From Chaunax sp. Z400 (Eukaryota > Chordata > Actinopteri > Lophiiformes > Chaunacidae): a DNA stretch of 64,000 nucleotides. Below are positions 36,953 through 49,300 of this stretch, in pieces. Position 1 is the first letter of the stretch; each line of letters starts with the position of its first letter. The stretch covers positions 13,612,839-13,676,838 of the forward strand of contig CM075189.1 in the NCBI GenBank assembly GCA_037577475.1. The letters run 5' to 3'. The notes under the pieces are model-generated. The model had not been told where the DNA came from. It worked only from the letters and a program-made list of their open reading frames with translations, and ran no database searches. The position numbers and the translations under genes were made by a program.

Positions 36953-37682
36953 TAGCGATGCACCGATACCACTTTTTGTCAGACCGAGTACGAGTACTTA
37001 CATTTGAGTACTTGTCGATAACGAGTTCCGATAGTTTGCTACTGCCTTGTAAAGAAGAAGTCCGAAATACTGTACAACAGGCAGCTGATGTGCCTTTTCA
37101 CGGAGTTGTGCAGCTTTGGTGGGAGTGTCTATGATTAGTCAGGAATGGGAATCACATGTTTGAGCTCTAGAATGCTGCAAAGATGACAAAATCCTGTATT
37201 ATCCACAACCAACGGCTGATCATCAAGAGCAATATACTGGGAAAATGCTTCTGTTATTCTAACTGACCGTGGATTGTCTCTGGAAATGTTGTCGCTAGTG
37301 TTTGCTGCAAAGCTGGTTGTGGCTAATGCTGCTAGCATTAGCAAACTCCTTGACCTCAGAACTGTGCTAGTTCTTCAGGTGTTAAATCAAATTGCTTATA
37401 TTAAAGGAGACATTTTTTAATACATCCTCTCGTCAGTTTAGCAGAGAATAGTTTTCAGTCTGCTTTATTTTTGTCAGCATCGCTCACATTAAAATATTTC
37501 CACACTGGTGAGAATGCCCCGCCTACACCTACCTGCTCAACTAACGGTAATGCTAGAGGTTAATGTTACGTTGCCCTAAAGTGGTATAGGGTAAAGTGGT
37601 ATTTGAGAAATTGTAGGAGCACTATTACAAGTACACAAGCCTAGTATCAGGCTGATGCTCGACAGGTATTGGTGCATCCCTA
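36953..37682 (-). mobile_element. hAT-type DNA transposon with 8-bp target-site duplication
   Basis: Terminal inverted repeats are TAGCGATGCACCGATACC at the left and TAGGGATGCACCAATACC (read inward from the right), 18 bp with two mismatches. They are flanked by identical 8-bp duplications GTTATGAG at 36945-36952 and 37683-37690; eight bases is the hAT hallmark. The 730-bp element retains, on the minus strand at about 37344-37135, transposase-like text (ITEAFSQYIALDDQPLVVDN, then GFCHLCSILE) resembling ZBED/hAT proteins. It is far too short to be autonomous. Confidence 0.88.
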
Positions 37683-37690
37683 GTTATGAG

Positions 37691-38193
37691 ATTACCTATC
37701 TCAATACCCCCTTCTGTTTGTGAAATTGAGAAGGGGTTTTTCATACAACCACATTGAGGAAATGATTGTGACTACTATCCACTTTTATACACTATATATA
37801 CATGCATCAAACTTGTGTTAAATTGGAATGAAAGCACAGATACGAATTTATTTCAGCTACTAATAATCATGCAAAAACATCATGCAGCTCTCAGTCATTG
37901 CCTCTGCATGTTAAGCTTTTTAAATTATTTTTACAGTGAACATAATAGACATTTGTCCACGGGGCAGAGAAAGAATGAAAAACCCTCAAACCGCCACAAC
38001 TAGGGGCGGACAACCTAGTTTCACAAGAGCTTGAGCTTGCTGTGCTACAATAGGCCACCGGAGGGATTTTACCATGTTGTAGTAGCATCACGAAAAGAAA
38101 AAAAAAAATTCCAAGAGTCATCTAAGGGAAAAACAAAGCTGTATGCATTAGGTGGTATACAAAAAATTCAGCCCACCCTTTCCACCCCACAGC
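37691..38193. other. Spacer upstream of the il2-like gene
   Basis: No gene features. An A-rich run lies at 38095-38109. Confidence 0.5.
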
Positions 38194-38201
38194 TATTTAA
38201 G
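38194..38201 (+). promoter_or_regulatory. TATA-like element of the il2-like gene
   Basis: TATTTAAG lies about 75 bp before the ATG at 38270, a spacing similar to that of the TATA boxes of il21 and il2. Confidence 0.4.
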
Positions 38202-38269
38202 TTCAATAAAGCACAGGGGGTAAGTAAACCAGTGCAACAGCTTGAATGTCACACTGACAAGCCTTCAAG

Positions 38270-39246
38270 ATGAATATGGACGACTTAAAAAGGATTGCCT
38301 TTTGGATTGTTGCCCTTTCTTGTTGTCTTCTAGCAAAATCTCTACCCATAATTGACATGAATGACTCAAACATCGAGTTATTGCGGGGACAAGTCAAATG
38401 TGTAAGTCTTTTAAATATTTTTCCCTCCTCAGTTTGATAAGTTTCTGCCAGTTGCTTATACAGACCAATGTCATCTTCTCTCCAAACAGCTATCAGATTT
38501 AACGTTGTACACTCCATCAAATGTGAAGGTGAGTGTATATGTTTGATTTAGAGTTAGAAAGGCAGAGAAGCTTCAGTAAGTCATAACTAACAATGGAACA
38601 TGTACATGTAGTTTAAGTACGCACTGTACCAAATATGATGGACTGCTGAGTTTAGGTCAGAAGAAAAAAAAAAAGTCTTGTTGGGTTCTCCTCAGCATCA
38701 AAGAAGCTCAAGCTTCATGGTTGAGTTGAGCTTTTATGAACCACTTGGAGGTTCTCTAGTACAGGAAATGATCTTACCAGGTGTTGATGCTTCACACAGC
38801 TGTGACAGCTTCTATCTGCTCAACATGCAGCCACACGTCTGCCATCTCTCTCTCTCTCACACACAAACAGGAACAATGCATTACTGCAGCACTGAACTGC
38901 TTCATGACAGAACTTAGTGGAACAGTCAAAGAAGAATGCGAAGACCCCGATGAAGTCATAAACCCGGCTGTCGAATTCTTGGAACTTGTGATCCAAGAAC
39001 GATCTGGCAATGTAAGTATTTCTTTACACAGTGTTGCCAAAATCAAGTGTCAATGATAGAAGGAATCTAAAAACTGCAATATGCATTTTTGTTCAAATGG
39101 AGTGAAATGCTTTTTCATTTTCTCTGTAGGCACAGAAAAACTCCAGCGACTGCGTCTGTGAGAGCTGGCCTCAAACTCCGTTCAGTGAGTTTCTGAACAA
39201 GATGGAAAGTTTGCTTCAGCGTGAGAATACAGCAGCCTTGACTTAA
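38270..39246 (+). CDS. IL-2-like cytokine, second tandem copy
   Basis: A second IL-2-family cytokine gene, 2.25 kb downstream of the first and on the same strand. Exons, all phase 0: 38270-38401, 38490-38528, 38871-39011 and 39130-39246; total 142 residues. The signal peptide core is RIAFWIVALSCCLLAKS. Exon 2 is again tiny (13 codons: LSDLTLYTPSNVK, against NNEIFTSPTNVE in the first copy). Exon 3 has QCITAALNCFMTEL; exon 4 has CVCESWPQTPFSEFLNKMES. Mature-region cysteines are at about 44, 60, 67, 80, 112 and 114, two more than in the other copy. The CxC followed by FSEFL resembles the matching parts of IL-15 and IL-21, so this copy may keep the older fold. One sequon (NSS) is present. A start at the ATG 38276 is possible. 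Teleost IL-2-like (IL-2L) is the likely identity. Confidence 0.83.
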
Positions 39247-39745
39247 AAAAAAACCTTCAGTCCAATAACATTGGCAACTTCCCAGTCAGCTGTCCCGAGA
39301 AGCAGTGCAGGAAGTGGACAGCAGCTATTTCGCACTGCAGAAGATCGACAGCTGTATTTCATCTAGTCTGACACGACCGGCCATCGACTCTGCAGCTGAT
39401 GGACTTCATAAGAACATGTCAAGTGTTTCAAGGTTTTAAGGCTTGTATGTAATCGCGCAACATCTACACATGTAGAATGGAGTGATCGCAGGTATTTATT
39501 AGTAATGCTGTGATACTGAACACTGCTCTGAAATATTTGCATTTATAACTACATATTAATATTATGTATACGATTATATATTTCAGGTTTTCTACAGAAG
39601 TGAAGTGAATTTAAAAGTTCTCAGTAAATCTGCAGCAATGAGAATGTATTTGATGTAAGCTTGTGTAAAGCTCTATTTATGTATTTATTCTTAATTTAAT
39701 ATGCTGTATGTTGGTGCTCTAAACGTGACGGTATAACTTAATAAA
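39247..39745 (+). terminator. il2-like 3' UTR and polyadenylation signal
   Basis: AATAAA at 39740-39745 lies about 500 bp past the stop. Several ATTTA motifs (39492, and 39674-39690 with ATTTATGTATTTATT) suggest AU-rich-element control, as in the neighbouring cytokine genes. Confidence 0.6.
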
Positions 39746-40444
39746 AGTAATAAACATTTAAATGTTGCTATTAAGAATATATACACAGAATGGAAAAAGC
39801 TGAGTGGGAAAATTTTTTATGAATGTCCTCAGAAGAATATCTTTGTCCCAAAAAAATAAAAGTTTAGCTTTTCTATTTTGTTTGTTGGTGACTTCATCAA
39901 ATAAGAATTCTATGTGGATTATGTTTGGATTAACCTACACATACAATATACAATAGACACAAAAGAAAACATCTTAAAGCCATACTTTTATTTTTAACAT
40001 TAAAAGTTATGCAATTTAAGTGGGAGGATGGGTGTGTGTGTGGCATCTGGAGGAGGCCGAATTTCCTCAACATTTAGGGCAATTAAAGCATTCAAGCTGT
40101 GCACAAGAGGTTTGAGTTCGGAAAACTAAGTCATGTCAAGTCATTTCACAAACAAAAATGCATATTCTGTCCATCCCACGCAAGTTCCAAATCCACACAT
40201 ACCTTGCACACTTTGTTTCTCTGTATTTTCATTAATAACTAAACAGCAGCCACGTGTTGTTCAGTAAAACACACGCGTACTGCACAGTAGTCAAGAACGT
40301 GAACCACGGCATGGGTGTGTTTTGACCAACACCATGATGATGACCTGGTCACTGAGACACAATAACTACAGGCCCAGTTTATTTAGGACATTCAACAGAG
40401 TGAAACTAAAGTAATCCTCCAGCCTATTACACTGACAATGAAGC
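39746..40444. other. Spacer; nothing recognised
   Basis: AT-rich sequence without gene features. Confidence 0.5.
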
Positions 40445-40454
40445 CACATGATTA

Positions 40455-40889
40455 TTTGGGATGGGCAATTATTTTCGAATACTCATTAATCAATAAAAAA
40501 AAATCAATTAGTGTATACGATTAGCGTTTTGTCATAAAAAAATGTTTTTCCCCTTATTTTTACCACACTTGGTAGTAATGCAGTGCTACCACCAGAGGAT
40601 GGCGGTAAATCACCTACAGGCTGTTTGCCACCAGTATTAACAAAAGAAGAAGAACGCACTGTGACCACAACGCAGACAGCAGAGGCATGCTAGCTGTTAA
40701 AAAGTCCGGTGTGGAACTCCTTTTAATAAACAAAGGAAAAATGAGATGCAATACCAGCTCTGTTGATCTTATCACAAGTGTAACACAACTATCCACTATC
40801 ATTTGATGGCAAAGCCGCCGAGGGGCGATTAGTACTCGATTAGTGCCAAGGGATTATCGATTTGTAATTTTGCTTGATACGCCCACCCC
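40455..40889. repeat. Possible hAT-like miniature element
   Basis: The left part TGGGATGGGCAATTATTTTC and the right part TTGATACGCCCACCCCTT are roughly inverted copies, a pattern seen at the ends of some fish hAT elements. I could not find a target-site duplication, so the call is tentative. Confidence 0.35.
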
Positions 40890-40890
40890 T

Positions 40891-41005
40891 TGTGGTTCAG
40901 TATCTTGCTCAAGTATACTTCAACATGAAGACTGGAGGAAATGGGGATCGAACCACCAACCTTCTTATAGGCAGACGACCGCTCTTACCTAAGCCACAGC
41001 CGTCC
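40891..41005 (-). repeat. tRNA-derived SINE-type repeat
   Basis: On the minus strand this reads GGACGGCTGTGGCTTAGGTA (A-box-like), then GGTTGGTGGTTCGATCCCC with the B box GGTTCGATCCC, then CATGTTGAAGTATACTTGAG and CAAGATACTGAACC. That is a repeat frequent in teleosts. It is not an intact tRNA gene: the cloverleaf arms do not pair properly. Confidence 0.65.
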
Positions 41006-43355
41006 AAATATTATAAACCATATTATTATGGGAAAATAGAAATTAAATTTAAAAATGTTGCTTTGTAATAAGGTTTGGAATAAAAATATACTAGGACTTG
41101 TGAAAGCTTGTCACCAACATATTATGAAGCTATTTCATGCACCACTATCTTGTAGTCTGATGTAATTTGATTTACCCTCCACTTGAAACACATAATCCTC
41201 CTGCACAGCACCTTAGCAAAGGTGCTACAGCTTCTAACAGCTCGAATCTTAAATGTTTTCACAGTGTAACCACATCAAGAGAGTTGCATATCCTGTTTAT
41301 CTCTCAACCTACTAGTATCACACCTCAGTGACTGATGCCAAAAAAGTTGAGCTCTTATGTTTTACATTGTGTGAATCAGCTTCTGATAACGGTACGTTAA
41401 ATTTATTACCGTCAGACAACACAAGGCCCTGACTGACCTATGTAAAACCTACAACATAAAACAAGCTAAATAATAATATTAATACCAATAATCTTGATAA
41501 AGGGAGCATACAGGGTTACAAAACACAATAGTTTCCATTCCAACCCGCGAATACAAGAGAAGGCACCATTTCATTCCACAAAGAATATTAAGAATAAGCC
41601 ATGATCACAATATTAAAATACAATGGTTTAGTGCAAAGAAGTAAACTATGAGTGTGCTGCATGGATGCAGTCTTAAAAATGGATGATTGGAAGTATGGAT
41701 TTCCTTAAGTTTGGGAGGTGTAATATCTTGATTTGGCTAACTGAAGAGCAATCAAATCAATTTACAAAATACTGACAGAATATGCTGGCTGCAGCAAGAA
41801 TGAGGGGAATCTAAAATACATGCAGCTCCTTACACTACATGGCCTTTAAGTATAAAATGCATTAGGCCAACAATAATCTAAAGCAGCCTGGGAGATGAGG
41901 ATGAATGTATTTTCACTGGAACCATAAACAAAGACATCAACCCTGCAGATCTGAACATCTGGAGCACAAACCTTACAAGTCAAAGTTACAAGTATTCCAG
42001 TAAAACTAATGCATTTAAACATTTCACTACCTTGCCATGCTGGTATAAAATCATAAATAGTGCATGGTGACTGCACTGCAGAAAATAACACAAAACAATG
42101 TATGAAACCTGGAGTACATACAACTGAAAGGCTTGATCCTTGGACACAAGTTGCCTGAATGCACTGGTAATTCCCTCTGTTGGCCAAACCAGTAGGAAGA
42201 CTACATTGACACAACTGCTCATCAGTTAAGAGTAAATGATCCACTGCATCATATACACAGGAAACGAATCACTTCCTGTGTGGGTATGAGGCATATCAAC
42301 AGTCTGCTTCAATAGGGGGGTCAACAAGTTTGAATCGGGTGACAAAACAGCCAGATCTCTGCATAGGACAGCCTGTGTCCTGTGTCAAATTTTAAAGTGA
42401 TATTCCGAAATTATACATTAACTAAATTAAACAAGAAGCTTGTTGCAAGAGGTATGCACTTGTAGTTGCACATTATACCTTTGCACCTACCTAAATTCAG
42501 TTTTCCTCTTGCAGCTCCAGGCAGCAATATATCCATAACCATCTATATATATCATGTTGTCCTGTTTTCATTGTCCTGGTTTTCATTATCAGTCCAAATA
42601 GCAAACTACCTGAGATCCTACTTCAGATTTTCTTGAGCTTTTGGTGGCTGTTGGGATACAACAGTGGCAGACTCTTTAAATGACCTTTTAATTGTTGTAC
42701 TTTCAGCATTTTTTAAATAAGAATGTACTCCATCATTTGAGTTTGGATTTATTTTATTGATGTGTATTGCTGCGTTAGCCATGGCTTTCCATGGCTAGAA
42801 TCATATACAGTACAGTATCAATTGTTAAATCAGATGACTGAGAACAAAATTGGGATTCATTCCAATGTGATGAAAAAATAAACTTTAGTGAGCCCAAACT
42901 CAGGTCTTTTATAAGCAACAAAAATGACATCATTTTTTTAGGCTATGAATGGCAAAATTCAAAAGTAGGATACAAACTTCCAAGACCATACATTCGGTGC
43001 AGTCGTGTCCATTACACACAAAAGCATAAAATAATGCTTTGAACAGTAAAACAATGTAAATAGAGCATGCTCTCATCAACTATAGGTTAGAAGAACTATT
43101 ACCTAAAGGCACGTAGCATTTGTATTCCTTTTTTAACCATTGCACCAAACCTTGAGGGTCAAAGGCAGGACTTCACTAAACCAAGCTTCTCTAAAGACTG
43201 ACTTTAATCCTCAGAGAAACCACAACGGAAACTTGAACTACAAGCATGTCAAATCCCACAACAAGTGCTTCTCGTAAACGGAACATTTCAAAATATAACT
43301 GCTTCCAGCACGTAGCTTTTTTTTTGTTACAGGGATACTGTGTGGTTGTTTTTTT
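41006..43355. other. Spacer / possible adad1 3' UTR
   Basis: No coding family recognised. The 132-codon frame at 42244-41846 (minus) is cysteine-rich but matches nothing I know and lacks splice support. If adad1 has a long 3' UTR it would occupy the right part; overlapping AATAAA signals on the minus strand lie at 42748-42758. Confidence 0.45.
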
Positions 43356-46300
43356 TCACATGCTGAAATTATCAGTGAGCTTGACCAGCCAGGACCCAAA
43401 ACCCTGCTGCAACAGGTGCGCCCTCAGCATGCTCTTGGCTTCCTGGTAAGGCTTCGCCATCCTCTTCAGTAACAAAACAATAATAGAAGTAGCATCATTA
43501 ACAACAAATTACACTATGTAAGCGTATTAATTTCAAAATACAGGGTCTGCTTTAGATTGGCAACTAAAGTCAATGTGAATAAATGTGTGTTGCAACATGC
43601 ATTGGCCACTTCATTGGGTACATCTGTTCAACTGCTTATTATAACACAGCCAAACAAGTGGCAACAACTCAATATGTTTAGGCATGCTGACATGCACATA
43701 ACCATTCATTACAACCAATGAATAAACACATCAAACCTTGAGGGTCAAAGAAGACTAAACCGGGTGTGTGTGAGGGTATGAGAGGAAAAGAAGGGAGTAG
43801 TCGTGAGTGTACACTAAACGCCCCTGCCACAGTTACACTGTCATTCTGTGGGAAATGGTGAAAAGACTCAAACACCATGAATCTCTTACCACTTACTCAA
43901 AATTCACATGTTTTCTACTTACTTTTCAATATTTTATACACTGATATTTCATATTTTGTTTACATAATTCATTGAAAAACTGCACAAAGGCAGGAGAGAA
44001 ATAAATATGATATAAGTACCTTTTATCTGTAGAGTATATGATTCAAAGGGTGGTCATTTTATATTCATTAAATGAAGAAAAACGTACAATATCATTACCT
44101 GGATGTGAAATGACCTATATTGGGATATAGCATTTTGGTCATACTGCACAGACAAAGGTGTGAGGGATATTTTCTTAGCACTCTTTCAGCCCCTTAGTAC
44201 CAAGTGTGCATCTTTAAATACAACATCCTACTGTTGTTGTTGACTATGTCCATCCCTTCATGACCCCAGTGTATCCATCTGCTAACGGCTTCCAGCAGAT
44301 AAATATGCCATGTCACAAACTTTAAATAATCTCAAACTGGAATCTAGAACATGACATTAAGTTTACTGAACTCAAACAGCTTCCAGCATCAACAGGTCTT
44401 AATGCAATAAAGAATCTTTATGTTGGAATAGAAGATCCGAATCGTGGATGTACAGTCGACAAATAAGCAGCAGCTGTGAGATGCTATCATGTCAATATGG
44501 ACAAAAACCTCTCTGGAATGTTTCCAGCAGCTTGTTGAATCTATGCCATGAAAAACTCTGACGGCAAAATAGGGTTTCCAACTCAGTACTAACCAGGTGT
44601 ACCTAAATTAAAGGGCCAGCGACTGCTGTGTCACTGCTGTTATAAAAGTGCTACTTTGGTACACAGAGGTGTGCAGAAGAGCTCTTGAGATTACCTTGGC
44701 TTCTCTGTAGGAGCGTGTGGCCAACAGGTCCTGTCTCAGGGCTTCTTTGGCCACCAACTTGAAGCGGTGCAGCATTGCTGCTTTGCAGAGACGGCTTGCC
44801 AGAGTAGAGCCACTCTTAAAGGGAGACCTACAGCAAGAGAATCAGTGTAAAGAAACAGCAAGTAAATGCCTACACAGCTGACTGATGTGGGGATTTGTCA
44901 AGCTGAGAAAAATGGCTGAGGTTGAACTTTTCACAGTTTATGACTGGTCGAGCCTAAAGGGCTTGAAATTATTATGATCATGATTTCTCATTAATTACCC
45001 CATTATCACTGGAAAGCTATGAAGTGATGTTACCGATATCTGAATATTAAATAAATGCTACCTAGTTATTGTGATAGCAATCTGTTCAAGAGTTTGAGAA
45101 CAGAAAAGCACAACACCAATCACAGACTAGTTGCCAGAGTCATGCCTTATTAGGTGGTTACATATGACCCCCCCTACTGCCAGGTTCCTATAGTGTAATC
45201 CTTACTGCTCTGTGGTCCTGCCCTCCAGGCCATCCACAACCTCCAGGGAGCTGTCGCCTTCGGACCAGTTGATACCGTGGGTCACATTGCCGCAGTTCGT
45301 GCTGTGGCTAGCCACAGGAGGCACCAGGCTGATGTGGGGCCTCATCAAGCAGTAGTGCATGGGCAGCTGGGAGGTGATACCTTCCACGCGCTGGCTCACC
45401 GACATCTCCATGCCACGGATATCACTCCCGCCAGAGTCACCTGTGGGTTTTGACCAGACAACCACCACAATTAAGTTAGAGTCTTCAGTGAACTGGGAAA
45501 GACAATAGAACTAAAACACTTCTCAAATCAGGTTACCAGCACAAAACAGGACGTCTAACATTTTGATACACTGTCTGGTCTAAAATCACCCCTGGACTGA
45601 TTCTTCTCTTGCATCTGCATTGATGCATTTAAGGCAACCTTAAAACAGATTTTAGAAAAATGTGTGCACATACAAGGAACAGTGACAGTGGTCAGGTTTT
45701 GAAAAACAAATCACAGAATTTGAATAGGGTGCCTGCCTTCAAATTCACTTGCATGAAAAACCCTGATAACTCTAATCTACTCTAAGAGATCTGACTTGTT
45801 GACTTGCCTACAAGGATGCTTTGGACATAGATGGGCTCAATGAAGTGGCTGAGCAACGCTCCCTGGTATCCAAGCACCTGCCACTGAGTGAGCTTGTCTG
45901 TGGCAGCCATGCTGACGATCTTGGAGGCACAGTGATCCAAGGCTGATGAGAAAACTGAGAAAACCTTTAAAAGAAACAAATGAATTTATAGTTATGCAGC
46001 TATAGTGCCAGTTGCAGCTGTAATGCATTTAGTAATATCAGACTTGAGTGTTGCTCCATATACAAAAAAAGCAACATTAAAAGTCACCTTGTCCTCCACT
46101 GACAGGTGCAGGCTGATCTCACTGTTGACTTGCCATGCTGAAATGGAGAGCGGGTTCAGGTGCCTGAGAAGAGAACACAGAGCTGAGTTAAAGCATTTGA
46201 GATCATTGCATTTGTTGTTTGTTCATTATTCATGCTACCTTTCTTAGAAATTACATTTCTATGAAGAGCTACAGCAACTGCTAGAACAGCCAGAGCCAGT

Positions 46301-49300
46301 CTACGTTTGCAAAAAAAAAGGAAAGAAAAGTAATATTTTGAACATGAAGAACAAAATGCAGTACAATGGGTCAACCAGACTGAACTGAGAGGGCATAAAG
46401 AAATTAAGATACCACTGAGCAACAGTTCAATATGAATATAAGAAATCACCAGTCATTGGTAAATGAAATTTGAAGCTTAGTATCAGAATTTAAAAAGGAA
46501 TAGGTTAGTTTTTCAATGTGAAATGCACAATAATGCCTATAACAAGATGAAATTGACAGACAAGAGGCTTTAGCAAAGCCACTCTTAAAACATCCAAATA
46601 GAAATGCTTGTGTGCTGTATGTCATGACAAATACCATCTGTCTGATTGGTAACAAAATGTAATAAAGTTAACAAACAACCTCAATATTACTCCACATTGG
46701 CTGTCATGACCATTCCCTGACTGAAGACCTTCCCTCCAAAGGATAAAGCTAATAATCGCACACTCACATGTTGGATGGGATCTGAGCGGCACCCTTTGGC
46801 AGTTGGTTCATATAGAGGTGAAAGGTGATGCCGCTCTTCAGGCTGAAGAGGCTGCTGTTGCTGTTATGTTCGAAGATGGACGTCTCCTTCAGGTTGTGTG
46901 TTTTGCTGAAGAACATCAGCAGGTGCCGGTAAAGAAACCTGACAGCACACCATGAGAAAGGCACATTATGTTAAGAATGAAGGTTCAGTACCTAAGCCAC
47001 AGTTGCCCCATTTCAGGGAGTCTTAAGAGTTTATTAAGCAGAGGAGAAAATGACAGAACGACAAAGGTATATGAAATAGTCTGTAAACGCTGAATGACTG
47101 AGTTAATGATGATCAGACGAGGATGTGCGAGGATGGTGTTAGTAATCAAGAGCTCCATCACATCGCCAGAAATTAATTAAAATATAAAGCAACTGGAAAA
47201 AAGCAGCAGTGCAGCAGTCATTACTTGGGTATGACACAACCTTTAATCAACCGTGATCACACAAACAATTTCAGCACATTCAACATCCCTCTCTGCCCTC
47301 TCGCTTTAGATGTATTATTAAAAGTTATTATAAGGTCTATTTGTCTTCATTGCACTTTTCTAATTGACTTATTCATGTTATTATTTCTAATACCCCTGAA
47401 GAAACTGTCTGTGGATGATTAAGAAACCAACTTGCTAAATTACAAACATTAGTCACCAGTAGCTAAATGCAAGCAGTGGTTAAAACATTGCAGCCGAGTG
47501 AAGTGGATGGCACCACATTCAGCCTGAACCAAAAAACTGCCACACTGGCAAATGAATCTAGTATAGCCAGATCTATCTCCATACTTTGTTTTGGTGCTGA
47601 CCTGTCCTTTTACATTAACCATTTCCTCACCGTCTGCTCTACTTTTTTCACTGCACATCATTTCTGTTGTTGTTGTATCACATATCGATGATGTGACTGA
47701 AGAACCTACCTGTGAAATGATTGGCTTTTCGTGTGTCACTCATAGATAATGGGATGTTATAGGCAGGGAGAGATCGCAGTTGGGGTTTCTCTGTTAAATG
47801 ATTGACAGTGTGTGACTCACTTGTAGCTCACTCCATTATCAAGGAATATAATATGTTGTTTATGAGCCAGGGAGTAATTGTTGTTATGTGCTTTGATTGC
47901 AATTTCCATTTAATAAATTTAAGTGAAATTATCCAACGTTTCTTATTGCAATTGAGGAAGTGTATTGTCGGGCACATATGGCTTGACTGAGGATTCATAT
48001 TTCAAACTTAGGACAATCAGCTTTGACAAGGCCAATCCTAAACATGTGCGATCGCAGAATGTTGGGTGTCTGCTTAACAAAACAACAGGAAATGCAACCA
48101 CATTGAGAGTGATTCTCAAAGGCAATTGTAGGCCACTGTGGTCTACATGTGTCTATGTTCACTTACCCCACGGGTAAAAGGTACATTCAAATGTGTGACC
48201 ACATTTTACAGACTTCTTGGTATTTGGAGGCGTTTAAACTGGTGTTAATCTTGATGTTAGGAAGATGGTTTGTACAAAGTGAAAAAGCTTCTAGAATATG
48301 TGTAATTATAAAAATTCACTGTTAAGTGCATAACAGTTACTCTCAGGATAATCACACACAGTCATGTTTGCAACTGACCTCATTAGTGATCTTCGTGCAG
48401 TCACAACCGCGTGTGAATCGTGGACAATTCGCCCACTGGATGAATCACTTTCTTTGGTGCTGAAGTTGCCGGTGCCTAAAGCAACCACCTCATATCTGCC
48501 GGCTGGAGGGAGAGAAAAGCTCTGAGGTAAACACAGCTTACTTAGCTAGTGGCCACTCAACTGTTGAACTATTTATTTTCTGAGCACACTGAATGGAGCT
48601 AAAAAATAAGCATTGCTCCTGATTACACAGTATGTAGTACTATTTATAGTACACATAATGCAGTCAATACAGTATCATGAACAGTGGTAAAAACACTACA
48701 AGAAATACTGCCTCCATTTTCTGCAGGGACCATGAGGTGGTGGAATGTTTGAGGCTATGCAGTAGACTGTGGTGTGGTTGTATTTGATGGTATTATAATT
48801 GTAGGTTTTCCTGTTATTCTATCAACATTTTCAGAGTGACCCAACTACAAATACAGGTTATTTTTTCTGTTTGTTAGAAATGGCATACAGGGTTTGAATA
48901 AAAAGCCACACATTCAATAGCAAGCAATCCAAAATAAGTCTATGAACTATAGCTTGTGACACAGGCTCAAAAACCATTTAACATCAGCAGCACAGATTTA
49001 ATACTTTTTAGACTGCAACTGAACTGGATCACATGAACTGATCTTGTAAACTGTAACAGATATTGTGGGGTCTGTCTGAAAATCATTTTTGTTCACATAA
49101 TAAAAACAGTTTTCCTGCCTTACTGTATTTTACCTGTATGAGAAATGCTGTGCAATATTAATTGGTGCAAAAAGCTTCAATTACTTCAGGTTTACAGCAG
49201 GTTGCCAGTGTGTGTTTGTATCAAAACTCTTGTTCCTCTCATAATGTCATTAGCTTAAAATGTGCAGCCAAGATTCAACCACACAACCAGAGTGATAAAA

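Noticed and set aside
40891..41005. Possible tRNA gene (minus strand, B box GGTTCGATCCC)
   Set aside because: The arms do not form a proper cloverleaf and the downstream text is that of a common fish repeat, so it is SINE-type.
41846..42244. 132-codon cysteine-rich frame on the minus strand
   Set aside because: No signal peptide, no known domain, no splice context, and a competing overlapping frame; most likely chance or adad1 3' UTR.
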